Below are positions 17,437-25,176 of a stretch of 38,261 nucleotides of DNA, one piece after another. The stretch spans positions 1 through 38,261 of the forward strand of contig NZ_JAURWA010000074.1 in assembly GCF_030655195.1 (NCBI RefSeq). Reading direction: 5' to 3'. The DNA is from Patulibacter sp. (GTDB lineage Bacteria; Actinomycetota; Thermoleophilia; Solirubrobacterales; Solirubrobacteraceae). Under the pieces are notes generated by a model. That model was not told where the DNA came from and did not search any database. It saw only the letters and a list, made by a program, of their open reading frames with translations. Numbering within the stretch: the stretch's first letter is position 1; each line of letters starts with the position of its first letter. The position numbers and the translations under genes were made by a program.

Positions 17437-18489
17437 TCACCCGCCCCGCAGCCGCGCCGTCGCGAACTCGCGCATGCCCGCGTCGAAGTCCTCGCGGGCC
17501 TCGAAGCCCAGGACGTCGGCCGCCAGGCGGGCCGAGGCGAAGACGTGGCGGACGTCGCCCAGGCGGTACTCGCCCGTGACGATCGGGTCGAGGTCGTCGC
17601 CGGCGTCGCCCATCGCGGCGTGGAGGGCGCGGGCCATGTCGCCGACCGTGCGCGGGGTGCCCGAGCAGACGTTGAACGCGCCCGGGACCGGCTCGTCGGC
17701 GAGGAGGGCCAGGACGTTCGCGCGGGCGACGTCGCGGACGTGGACGAAGTCGCGGCGCTGTCCGCCGTCCTCGAAGACCCGCGGCGCGCGGCCGGCCGCC
17801 AGGGACGAGCGGAAGATCGACGCCACGCCGGCGTAGGGGGTGTCCTTGGGCATGCCCGGGCCGTAGACGTTGTGGTACCGCAGCGACGTGACGGGCACCC
17901 CGGTCTCGCGCGAGAACGCCGTCGCCAGGTGCTCCTGGTGCAGCTTCGTCGCGGCGTACACGTTGCGCGGGTCCAGGCGGGCGTCCTCCGGGATCTCCTC
18001 CGGGACCAGGGCGTTCCCGCAGACCGGGCACCCCGGCTCGAAGCGCCCCGCGTCGAGGTCGGCGACCTCGCGGGCGGGCGGATCGACGAGTCCGTGCTCG
18101 GCGCAGCGGTACCGGCCCTCGCCGTAGACGACCATGCTCGAGGCCTGCACGAACCGGCCGCGGAACCGGCGGCGGGCCAGCGCCCGGAGGACGACCGCGG
18201 TGCCCAGGTCGTTGTGCCCGACGTAGTCCGCGATGTCGCCGATGTCGAGGCCCAGGCCGACCATCGCCGCCTGGTGACAGACGTGGTCGACGCCGTCGAG
18301 GGCCCGGTCGACGGTGACGGCGTCGCGGACATCGCCGATCTGCAGATCGACGCGCTCGTCCACCTCGGGCCGGACGACGTGGGCACCGGGGTGGAGGAGG
18401 TCGAGGACGCGGACCGCGTGGCCGGCGTCGAGGAGCTGGGCGACGATCTGCGTGCCGATGAAGCCGGCGCCGCCCGTGACGAGGATCAT
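17437..18489 (-). CDS. NAD-dependent sugar epimerase/dehydratase with Cys zinc-type insertion
   Basis: This extended short-chain dehydrogenase probably acts on a nucleotide sugar. The NAD motif VTGGAGFIG is at residues 4-12, the SSM serine near 117, and the catalytic pair Tyr178/Lys182 lies in NVYAATK. Between them is an insertion with Cys129, His132, Cys154 and Cys157 (RYRCAEHG and CPVCGN), arranged like a structural zinc site. Similar insertions occur in a branch of epimerases that includes dTDP-L-rhamnose 4-epimerases, but the substrate here is not proven. The ATG follows TACCCT by six bases, so a leaderless transcript is likely. The gene is divergent from the GT2 glycosyltransferase cluster across 108 bases, which suggests a common pathway. 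Confidence 0.88.
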   Translation of the reverse strand: MILVTGGAGFIGTQIVAQLLDAGHAVRVLDLLHPGAHVVRPEVDERVDLQIGDVRDAVTVDRALDGVDHVCHQAAMVGLGLDIGDIADYVGHNDLGTAVVLRALARRRFRGRFVQASSMVVYGEGRYRCAEHGLVDPPAREVADLDAGRFEPGCPVCGNALVPEEIPEDARLDPRNVYAATKLHQEHLATAFSRETGVPVTSLRYHNVYGPGMPKDTPYAGVASIFRSSLAAGRAPRVFEDGGQRRDFVHVRDVARANVLALLADEPVPGAFNVCSGTPRTVGDMARALHAAMGDAGDDLDPIVTGEYRLGDVRHVFASARLAADVLGFEAREDFDAGMREFATARLRGG

Positions 18490-18495
18490 CGGGCG

Positions 18496-18501
18496 AGGGT
18501 A
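18496..18501 (-). promoter_or_regulatory. -10 box for leaderless epimerase transcript
   Basis: On the minus strand TACCCT is followed by six bases and the ATG at 18489. No Shine-Dalgarno sequence is seen. Confidence 0.5.
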
Positions 18502-18585
18502 GTCGGACCGCGCTCCGCACCGCTGGACGGACGGGCCAGGAGCGGCACGGCGCCCGCTTCGGCGTCCGCACGCCGGGTGGGGCCG

Positions 18586-18591
18586 TAGGTT
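18586..18591 (+). promoter_or_regulatory. -10 box for leaderless GT2 cluster transcript
   Basis: TAGGTT is followed by six bases and the GTG at 18598. This favours the second of two in-frame GTG codons (18592 and 18598). It is the probable promoter of the five-gene run 18598-22609. Confidence 0.5.
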
Positions 18592-18597
18592 GTGGGG

Positions 18598-19260
18598 GTG
18601 ACGGACGTCGTTCTACCGGTGCTCAACGAGGCCCAGGCCCTGCCCTGGGTGTTGGGCCGTCTGCCGGACGGGTACCGAGCGATCGTGGTCGACAACGGTT
18701 CCAGTGACGGATCGGGCGAGGTCGCCGCCGCTCTCGGAGCGACGGTGGTGCACGAACCACGCCCCGGTTTCGGGTCCGCGTGCTTCGCCGGACTGACCGC
18801 CGCGACCGCCGACGTCGTCTGCTTCGTCGACGCCGACGGCTCGCTGGACCCGCAGGACCTGCCGATCGTCGCCGACCCGGTGCGCGACGGGTCCTTCGAC
18901 CTCGTCCTGGGCGCCCGCCGGCCCGAGCCCGGGGCCTGGCCCTGGCACGCGCGGGCGGCCAACCGCGCCCTGGCGCTCGAGATGCGCCGCCGCGGCGCAC
19001 GCCCCGTCCTGCGGGACATCGGCCCGATGCGCGCCGCCCGCCGCCAGGCACTGCTGGACCTCGACCTGCGCGACCGCCGCTTCGGCTGGCCGCTCGAGAT
19101 GGTCGTCCGCGCCGGCCGCGCCGGCTGGCGGATCCAGGAGGTCGAGGTCCCCTACTCGGCGCGCAAGGGCGGCCGGTCGAAGGTCACCGGCACCGTCCGC
19201 GGCACCGCGCGCACGGTCCGTGACATGTCGCGCGTCCTCCGGGAGGATCGGGCCGCATGA
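18598..19260 (+). CDS. Family 2 glycosyltransferase
   Basis: This 220-residue GT-A transferase would move a sugar from a nucleotide donor to a lipid or glycan acceptor at the inner face of the membrane. The N-terminus VVLPVLNEAQAL, the VVDNGSSDGSG motif near residues 30-40 and the metal-binding DAD at 78-80 are typical of GT2. No membrane segments follow, so it is a short soluble form. The GTG at 18598 is preferred because of its spacing from TAGGTT. Its stop overlaps the next start as ATGA. It begins a run of overlapping genes and is divergent from the epimerase gene, consistent with a glycan or glycolipid pathway. Confidence 0.88.
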   Translation: MTDVVLPVLNEAQALPWVLGRLPDGYRAIVVDNGSSDGSGEVAAALGATVVHEPRPGFGSACFAGLTAATADVVCFVDADGSLDPQDLPIVADPVRDGSFDLVLGARRPEPGAWPWHARAANRALALEMRRRGARPVLRDIGPMRAARRQALLDLDLRDRRFGWPLEMVVRAGRAGWRIQEVEVPYSARKGGRSKVTGTVRGTARTVRDMSRVLREDRAA

Positions 19261-19958
19261 GCACCGTCCCGACCTGGATCGTCATCGCCAAGGCCCCGCG
19301 GGCCGGGCGCAGCAAGACGCGGCTGTGTCCACCGTGCACCCCGCAGCAGGCCGCCGACCTGGCCGAGGCCGCGTTGGGTGACACGCTCGCCGCGGTGCTC
19401 GCCGCGCCCGCCGGCCGCCGCGTCGTCGTGCTGGAGGGCGAGCCGGGCGCCTGGCTGCCCGACGGCTTCGAGGTCGTTCCCCAGCGGGGGGACGGCCTGG
19501 ACGAGCGGCTGGCCGGCGCGTTCCAGGACGTCGCCGCCGACGCCACCGGCGGAGCGGTCCTCGTCGGCATGGACACGCCGCAGGTCACCCCCGGGGACCT
19601 GGCCGACGCCTGGGCCGCGCTGCAGGCCGACGGGACCGACGCGGTCCTCGGTCACGCGCCCGACGGCGGCTACTGGTCGATCGGCCTCCGCGTCCAGGAT
19701 CCCGCGCTGTTCGTAGGACTCCCGATGAGCACGGAGCACACGGGAGCGGACCAGGAGGCGCGTCTGCGGGCGCACGACCTGTCCGTCTCGCTGCTGCCGG
19801 AGCGTCGTGACGTCGACCTGATCGACGACGCGCGCGCCGTCGCCGCCCTCGCCCCGGACACCCGGTTCGCCCGGACCCTGGAGCGGACGGTCGCGACCTT
19901 CGGCACGACGACACCCTCCGACGCCCCGTCCCCTCGCACCCCGGAGCCGACCCGGTGA
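19257..19958 (+). CDS. DUF2064 / TIGR04282-like glycosyltransferase
   Basis: This 233-residue protein belongs to the DUF2064 family, GT-A-like nucleotidyl/glycosyl transferases related to CofC and MobA. Some members are annotated as arsenosugar-biosynthesis glycosyltransferases. The family start motif is visible as AKAPRAGRSKTRL (residues 11-23), and HAPDGGYWSIGL later in the protein is the conserved DGGY site. An acidic VGMDTPQ segment sits where the metal-binding acid is expected. The ATG overlaps the GT2 stop and its own stop overlaps the methyltransferase start, so the three are translationally coupled. No arsenic-resistance gene is nearby, so an arsenosugar role is not supported; a sugar-lipid role is a guess. 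Confidence 0.82.
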   Translation: MSTVPTWIVIAKAPRAGRSKTRLCPPCTPQQAADLAEAALGDTLAAVLAAPAGRRVVVLEGEPGAWLPDGFEVVPQRGDGLDERLAGAFQDVAADATGGAVLVGMDTPQVTPGDLADAWAALQADGTDAVLGHAPDGGYWSIGLRVQDPALFVGLPMSTEHTGADQEARLRAHDLSVSLLPERRDVDLIDDARAVAALAPDTRFARTLERTVATFGTTTPSDAPSPRTPEPTR

Positions 19959-20614
19959 ACCCCAGCACCCTCTTCGGTCGTCTGCTCGACGACGGCGCGG
20001 ACGACCTCGTCGTCCGCGCCACCGACGGCAACGTCTGGTCCATGCCGATCGGCCGCTGGCTCGCGCCGGCCTCCGACGTCGACGAGCGCGTCCTGGACCG
20101 CGCCACCGGCCCGGTGCTCGACGTCGGCTGCGGCCCCGGGCGCCACGTGCACGCGCTCAGCCGCCGCGGCGTCACGGCGGTGGGCGTCGAGCTGTCCCCG
20201 ACGGCCGTCCGCCACGCCCGCGACGGCGGCGCCCGGGTCGTCGAGGGGTCGATCTTCGAGGTCGCCCCGGACCCCGGCTGCTGGTCCACCGCGCTGCTGC
20301 TCGACGGCAACATCGGCATCGGCGGCGTCCCGCACGTCCTGCTGCGCCGCGTGGCCGAGCTCCTGTGCCCGGACGGCCAGGTGCTCGTCGAGCTCGACCC
20401 CCCCGGTGCGGCGACGACGCCCACGCCCGGCGACGGCGACGGCACCGAGGCCTTCCGCATCCGCATCGAGTCGGACGGGTCCACCAGCGCGTGGTTCCCG
20501 TGGGCACGCGTCACGACCGACTCGATCGTGGCGCCCGCCGCCGCGGCCGGACTGGACGTCGAGACGTGCTGGACCGACGGCGACCGGCACTTCTGCGTCC
20601 TGCGGCGCACATGA
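19955..20614 (+). CDS. Class I SAM-dependent methyltransferase
   Basis: This 219-residue protein transfers a methyl group from S-adenosylmethionine to an unknown acceptor. Motif I is clear as LDVGCGPGRH at residues 55-64, followed by the acidic end of beta-2 in VGVELSP and the motif RVVEGSIFEV. The C-terminal half is short and includes an HFCVL-type final strand. The GTG start overlaps the preceding stop as GTGA. Tight coupling to two sugar-transferase genes suggests methylation of the same product or of an intermediate. Confidence 0.82.
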   Translation: MNPSTLFGRLLDDGADDLVVRATDGNVWSMPIGRWLAPASDVDERVLDRATGPVLDVGCGPGRHVHALSRRGVTAVGVELSPTAVRHARDGGARVVEGSIFEVAPDPGCWSTALLLDGNIGIGGVPHVLLRRVAELLCPDGQVLVELDPPGAATTPTPGDGDGTEAFRIRIESDGSTSAWFPWARVTTDSIVAPAAAAGLDVETCWTDGDRHFCVLRRT

Positions 20615-20624
20615 TCGCGACACC

Positions 20625-21917
20625 GTGAAACTCCCGCGCCTGCTCCCGGCCGAGCCGCCGCCGGGCCCGGCCCGGCCGGGGTTCTGGCGCTCGCCGATCC
20701 GGGGCCCGTGGATCACCGCGGCACTGGGGATCGTCCTCCTGATCGGGTTCCCGATCGTCTTCCTGACCGGCCTGGTCTCGCACGCGGCGTACATGCCCCA
20801 GCTGGGCAACAACGCGATCGTGCCGCGCGAGTTCGACCTGCAGTTCGTGGTCTTCGACTTCCCGACGAGCCCGTCGTGGCTCTACGCGGCCACGCAGGGC
20901 ACCCACGTCACGCTCGGCGTCGTGCTGGTGCCGGTGGTGCTCGCCAAGCTGTGGTCGGTCATCCCGAAGCTCTTCGCCTGGCCGCCGGCGCCCAACCCGG
21001 CGGAGGTCCTGACGAAGCTCGCCAACCTGCTGCTGGTCGGCTCGGCGTTCTTCCAGCTGGCGACCGGCATCGCGAACATCCAGCTCTGGTACCCGTGGCA
21101 GTTCAACTTCGTCGTCGCGCACTACTACGGCGGCTGGGTGCTGATCTTCTCGATCGTCCTGCACGTCGCGATCCGGATGCCGAAGGTCCGCCGGGCGATG
21201 CGGACGGGCCGCGAGCTGCGACCGCTCCGCACGAACCTGCAGGACACCCGGCCCGAGGCCTACGAGCCCGGCGGCCTGGTCACCCCGAACCCCGCACCGG
21301 CGACGATCTCGCGCCGCGGCGTCCTCGGCCTGGTCACCGCGGCGTCGGGCGTGCTGCTGGCGACGACGGTCGGACAGTCGATCGGCGGCCCGCTGCGCAA
21401 GATCGCGGTGCTCGCGCCGCGCGGCAACGGCCTGGCGCTCGACGGGCCCAACGGCTTCCCCGTCAACAAGACCGCGGCGGTCGCCCGCATCACCCCGACG
21501 ATGGTCGGCGCGACCTACCTGCTCGAGCTGCGCGCCGGCGACCGCACGCTGCAGCTCTCGCGGCCGTCGGTCATGGGGCTCCTGCCGCTCTACACCCACG
21601 ACCTGCCGATCGCCTGCGTCGAGGGCTGGTCGACCACCCAGGCGTGGACCGGCGTGCGTCTGCGCGACCTCGGCGCGCTCGTCGACGCGGACCCCGACGA
21701 CCTGTTGCGGGTCGGGTCGCTCCAGGCGTCCGGGCCGTTCCGGCAGACGACCCTCTCCACGGACCAGGCCAACGCCGACAACGCGCTGCTGGCGTTCCGG
21801 GTCAACGGGGTGGACCTGTCGCTGGACCACGGCTACCCGGCGCGGATCATCGTCCCCGCGCTACCCGGGGTGCACTGCACCAAATGGGTCAGCGCCCTGG
21901 AGTGGGTGCGCGCATGA
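20625..21917 (+). CDS. Membrane-anchored molybdopterin oxidoreductase, sulfite-oxidase type
   Basis: This 430-residue protein joins a membrane cytochrome-b-like part to a molybdenum-cofactor domain. Four hydrophobic segments (about 30-50, 93-113, 130-150, 167-184) carry His94, His166 and His180, plausible heme ligands. A fifth segment (about 231-250) preceded by SRRGVLGLV looks like a Tat-type twin-arginine anchor. The sulfite-oxidase-like domain follows, with the probable Mo-ligand Cys331 in IACVEGWST and the family ending DHGYPARIIVP plus TKWV. It should pass electrons from an extracytoplasmic substrate to the quinone pool. The GTG start lies ten bases after the methyltransferase stop; no ribosome binding site is clear. 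The C-terminal dimerisation domain of full sulfite oxidases is absent. Confidence 0.85.
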   Translation: MKLPRLLPAEPPPGPARPGFWRSPIRGPWITAALGIVLLIGFPIVFLTGLVSHAAYMPQLGNNAIVPREFDLQFVVFDFPTSPSWLYAATQGTHVTLGVVLVPVVLAKLWSVIPKLFAWPPAPNPAEVLTKLANLLLVGSAFFQLATGIANIQLWYPWQFNFVVAHYYGGWVLIFSIVLHVAIRMPKVRRAMRTGRELRPLRTNLQDTRPEAYEPGGLVTPNPAPATISRRGVLGLVTAASGVLLATTVGQSIGGPLRKIAVLAPRGNGLALDGPNGFPVNKTAAVARITPTMVGATYLLELRAGDRTLQLSRPSVMGLLPLYTHDLPIACVEGWSTTQAWTGVRLRDLGALVDADPDDLLRVGSLQASGPFRQTTLSTDQANADNALLAFRVNGVDLSLDHGYPARIIVPALPGVHCTKWVSALEWVRA

Positions 21918-22609
21918 GCGATCCGGACCGCATCGTCGGCGTGCCCGAGGGGGAGGGGCCCGCCCGGACGGACGGCGCCGCCCCGACGGGCGCGGCGCAG
22001 CACGCCGGCGTCCCGGACGGCGACGGTCTGCCGCAGGACCCCTCGTCGGGTGGGCCGGTCTCGCGTTGGCGGCGCAGCTACGGCGCCTCGCCCCTGCACC
22101 TGCTGCTGCACCTCGCGGCGATCGCGCTGATCGCCTGGGCGCTGTCGCAGGCGTTCGACAGCCGCTACGAGGCGGCGTACGTCAACCTCGCCATCTGGCT
22201 CGTCGGCGGCGCGGTCCTCAACGACTTCGTCGCCCTGCCGCTCTACGTCGGCCTCGACCGGCTGGCGCGCGGGGCCTGGTCGCTGGTGGCCGGCGACGCG
22301 CAGGCGCGGGCCGCACGGCGTCCCGCCGAGGGGCGCACGCGGCGCCTGCCGGCCCTCCCGGGCAACGGCCACGTCCGCTTCCCGCTGGTGATGTCCGGCG
22401 TGCTGCTGCTCGTCTACTTCCCGAACATCACGCACAAGGCGCCGATCGGCCACCGCCTGTCGACGGGCCTGCAGGAGCAGCCGGACTTCGCGGGCCGCTG
22501 GCTGGCGATCACCGCCGGCCTGCTCATCGGCTCGGCGGTGCTCTACGGCCTGCGGGTCCTGCTGCACGCGCGCCGCGAGCGTCGGGACGCGCCCGCCGCC
22601 TCGGCGTGA
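21914..22609 (+). CDS. Small polytopic membrane protein, unknown function
   Basis: This 231-residue protein has a hydrophilic Gly/Pro/Asp-rich N-terminus of about 55 residues and then four hydrophobic segments (about 59-78, 85-105, 149-167, 193-213). Basic loops separate them. A HVRFPLVMSGVLLLVYFPNI segment and HKAPIGHRLSTG are distinctive but match no family I can name. The ATG overlaps the stop of the molybdoenzyme gene as ATGA, so it is probably co-translated and may be a membrane partner of that enzyme. It ends 77 bases before the convergent lipoprotein gene, with a strong hairpin between them. Confidence 0.75.
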   Translation: MSDPDRIVGVPEGEGPARTDGAAPTGAAQHAGVPDGDGLPQDPSSGGPVSRWRRSYGASPLHLLLHLAAIALIAWALSQAFDSRYEAAYVNLAIWLVGGAVLNDFVALPLYVGLDRLARGAWSLVAGDAQARAARRPAEGRTRRLPALPGNGHVRFPLVMSGVLLLVYFPNITHKAPIGHRLSTGLQEQPDFAGRWLAITAGLLIGSAVLYGLRVLLHARRERRDAPAASA

Positions 22610-22623
22610 CGGGCACCGGCGTC

Positions 22624-22653
22624 CCCGTCCGTCCGCCGACCACCACGGACGGG
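22624..22653. terminator. bidirectional hairpin between convergent genes
   Basis: CCCGTCCGT (22624-22632) and ACGGACGGG (22645-22653) form a perfect 9-bp stem with a 12-base loop. It lies midway between the stops of the membrane protein (22609) and the lipoprotein (22687), so it could end transcription from both sides. There is no T-tract. Confidence 0.5.
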
Positions 22654-22686
22654 CCGGACGTCGTCGGCCGCGCGGGGCGCCGCGTC

Positions 22687-23760
22687 CTACCCCGCGGGCG
22701 TCACGGTCTGCAGGACACCCTCGGTGGCGCCGGTGACGAAGACCTTGCCGTCGGACTCGTCGACCGCGACGGTCTGCGGCTGCTCGACGGTCGGGATGAT
22801 CTGCCCCGTCTTGGACTTCGTCCGCGCGCGCAGCTCGACGAGCTGGTTGACGGCCGGCAGCGTGACCCACACCTTGTAGCGCTTCTCGTCGAGGGCGATC
22901 CCGTACGGCTGGCTCGAGAGGTACTGGCGGCGCAGCAGGTCGAGCTTCCCGTCCTTCCACTCGAAGACCAGGACGCCCTTGCCGGTGGTGTCGGCGACGT
23001 AGCAGATGCCCTCGTCGCGGCAGACGACGTGCGTGGGCCCGACGCCGGCGGGCTCCGAGGCCAGGCGCTCGAGCGTCTGCGCGTCGTAGAGCTCGATCAC
23101 GCGCTGCTTGACGGCGACGACGACGATGATCCTGCCCCCGTCGATCGTCGCCAGCCCGCCGGGCTGCAGCGCGATCCGCTTCTGCCGGACGACCTTGTCG
23201 CCCTTCACGATCTGCAGGACGTTGCCGAGCTCGGCGCCGACGGCGACCTCGCCGGTGCTGCCCAGCGGCGTGGCGTCGTGGGGCTGCCGGCCGACCTTCG
23301 CCTGCGCGACGACGCGCCCGACGGGCACGTCCTTGCCGCCGTAGCGCCCGCCGAGCGAGACCTGGCTGAGCGTGTCGTCGTCCTCGTCGGGGACGAGCAC
23401 GCGGGCCGCGGACGAGCCCGGATCGGCGAGCTGGAGGTGCCGCGGGGCGCCGGGGATCGAGACGCGGTCGACGACCTTGCCCGTCGACGCCTTGACGATG
23501 ACCAGCTTGGCCGGCCGACGCAGGGCGACGGCGACGAGTCCCGTGCCGGGGTCTGCGACGATCCCCTCCGGGCGCTTGCCGACCTTCGTGACGATGCCCG
23601 CGGGCTTCACCGTCAGCGGCGCGGCGTTCGGTGGCTCGGCGGCCGGCGGCAGCTCCGCGGCCGGCTTCGAGCCGCCCCCGCAGCCCGCGAGAGCCGCGGC
23701 GGAGACCACGCAGGCGACGACGATGGACGACCGGGGAGCGAGCACGAGTGACCGAAGCAT
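22687..23760 (-). CDS. Lipoprotein with YVTN/YncE-like beta-propeller
   Basis: This 357-residue exported lipoprotein has a signal peptide ending in the lipobox ALAGC, with Cys27 to be lipidated. Repeats of about 40-45 residues with patterns such as GLVAVALRRPAKLVIV, GYVAD-like CYVADTTGKGVLVF and KVFVTGATEGVL indicate a seven-bladed YVTN/YncE-type beta-propeller. Such proteins are usually binding or scaffold proteins at the outer face of the membrane. The ATG at 23760 has GGAGG about nine bases upstream; an in-frame GTG at 23781 would add seven residues. Its 5' end overlaps the 5' end of the divergent glycosyltransferase gene by 13 bases. Its role next to the glycosyltransferase run is unknown. 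Confidence 0.85.
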   Translation of the reverse strand: MLRSLVLAPRSSIVVACVVSAAALAGCGGGSKPAAELPPAAEPPNAAPLTVKPAGIVTKVGKRPEGIVADPGTGLVAVALRRPAKLVIVKASTGKVVDRVSIPGAPRHLQLADPGSSAARVLVPDEDDDTLSQVSLGGRYGGKDVPVGRVVAQAKVGRQPHDATPLGSTGEVAVGAELGNVLQIVKGDKVVRQKRIALQPGGLATIDGGRIIVVVAVKQRVIELYDAQTLERLASEPAGVGPTHVVCRDEGICYVADTTGKGVLVFEWKDGKLDLLRRQYLSSQPYGIALDEKRYKVWVTLPAVNQLVELRARTKSKTGQIIPTVEQPQTVAVDESDGKVFVTGATEGVLQTVTPAG

Positions 23761-25163
23761 CGCAGCCGACCTCCGCCGCACGGGGCACCCCGTACGCGGC
23801 CGGCACGACGGACGCGGCAGGCACCCCGCACGCGACCGGGACGACGGACGCCGCCGGCGACGGCCTCGGCCCCCCGGCCCGCCGCGAGCCCCTCGTCCTG
23901 GCGGTCCTCGCGCTGATCGCGCTGATCACGATCTGGCGGGGCCACGTCGACGGCAAGCTGCAGGGCGCCTACGGCACGGCCAACCCGCCCTTCGTCCTCG
24001 GCCTGGTCACGAAGACCGACCCGTGGCTGATCGTCGCGGTGCTCGTCCTGGGACTCGGCTCGGCGCTCGCCCCGCGCCTGCTGGACCTGCGGCTGCGACC
24101 GCTCCCCTTCGCCGTCGTGCTGCTGCTGCTGGCCGCGGCCGCCGGCCTGTCGCTGAACGCCGCGCGGGTCGGGACCTACGGGTGGTACGCCGTCTTCGAC
24201 CTGGGACCGCGCGGCTCGTTCGAGGCCGCCAACGAGTACCTGCCGGGGATCCCGCTCCTGCGCTGGGGCATCCCGAACTACCTGGACCGCTTCGCCGAGA
24301 CCGTGACCTCGCAGCCGGTGAACATCGCCGGCCACGGTCCCGGACCGCTGCTGCTGATGCGGGCGATCGGCGCGGAGACCGCACAGTCGCTCGCCGCGCT
24401 CTGCATCGCCTGCGCGGCGCTCTGCGCGCCCCTGACCTACTGGGTCGGCCGGACCCTGGTGTCCGAGCGCGCCGCCCGCACCGCCGGGCTCGTCGCGGTC
24501 TTCACCCCGGTCATGCTGCTGGACGGGTTCACCTCGTTCGACGCCGTCTACGCCGCGATGGGTGCCCTCGCCGCCGCGCTGCTGCTGTCGCGCCGGGTCC
24601 CGCTCGTCGTGCTCGGCGTGGCGGCGTTCGCGATCTGCACCGTCTTCTCGTGGGCGCTCCTGGGCGTCGGAGCCGCGGTCGCGCTGGCGGTGCTCTTCCG
24701 CGACGGGTGGCGCCGCGCCGCCGTCCTGGCCGCCGCGATGGGCGCCGGGTTCGTCGCGATCAACGGGTGGCTGGCCGTCGGCTACGGCTACGACCCGGTC
24801 GGCACGCTGCTGGCCACGGAGGGCGTCTACCGCAACTCCCTGGCGCAGGTGCGGCCCTACCACTTCTGGGTCTTCGGCTCGCCCGTCGCGTGGGGCGTCA
24901 TGCTCGGTCCCGTCGTCCTGGCCGCCGCGGTCCGCGCGGCGATCCGTCGCTCCCCGGCCGCGATGGCGATCCTGATCGTCGTCCTGATCGCCGCGGTCGC
25001 GGGCTTCACGAAGGCCGAGACCGAGCGCATCTGGCTGATCTTCGTGCCGCTGGCGATCGTCGCCGCCGCGCCGCTCCTGACCCGTCGGCGCCTGCCGTGG
25101 GTGCTCGGGATCCTCGCGCTGCAGGCCCTGGCGGTCCAGGTCTTCGCCGAGACGGTGTGGTGA
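23748..25163 (+). CDS. GT-C-like polytopic membrane glycosyltransferase
   Basis: This 471-residue protein has a disordered N-terminus of about 45 residues and then about ten membrane segments, the layout of GT-C enzymes (GT39/ArnT-like) that use polyprenyl-phosphate sugars outside the membrane. An extracytoplasmic loop at about 141-200 includes an Asp and the sequence NEYLPGIPLL, and the late motif TKAETERIWLIFVPL recurs in actinobacterial members. The GTG at 23748 follows GGGGAG by nine bases. Residues 13-36 are a 12-residue tandem duplication (GTPYAAGTTDAA). The start overlaps that of the divergent lipoprotein gene. It ends 13 bases before the convergent HD gene. Together with the GT2 and epimerase genes it suggests a surface glycan pathway. 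Confidence 0.8.
   Translation: MTEASQPTSAARGTPYAAGTTDAAGTPHATGTTDAAGDGLGPPARREPLVLAVLALIALITIWRGHVDGKLQGAYGTANPPFVLGLVTKTDPWLIVAVLVLGLGSALAPRLLDLRLRPLPFAVVLLLLAAAAGLSLNAARVGTYGWYAVFDLGPRGSFEAANEYLPGIPLLRWGIPNYLDRFAETVTSQPVNIAGHGPGPLLLMRAIGAETAQSLAALCIACAALCAPLTYWVGRTLVSERAARTAGLVAVFTPVMLLDGFTSFDAVYAAMGALAAALLLSRRVPLVVLGVAAFAICTVFSWALLGVGAAVALAVLFRDGWRRAAVLAAAMGAGFVAINGWLAVGYGYDPVGTLLATEGVYRNSLAQVRPYHFWVFGSPVAWGVMLGPVVLAAAVRAAIRRSPAAMAILIVVLIAAVAGFTKAETERIWLIFVPLAIVAAAPLLTRRRLPWVLGILALQALAVQVFAETVW
23784..23855. repeat. 36-bp in-frame tandem duplication
   Basis: Units 23784-23819 and 23820-23855 are 36 bases each and highly similar. They code for residues 13-36 of the GT-C-like protein, in its disordered N-terminal tail. 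The same DNA lies just upstream of the divergent lipoprotein start, so it may also contain that gene's promoter. Confidence 0.7.
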
Positions 25164-25176
25164 GCCGGGGCTGAGC

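Noticed and set aside
19257..19958. Arsenosugar biosynthesis role for the DUF2064 protein
   Set aside because: The name comes from a family label. No arsenic methyltransferase, ArsR or arsenic transporter is nearby, so only the transferase family is called.
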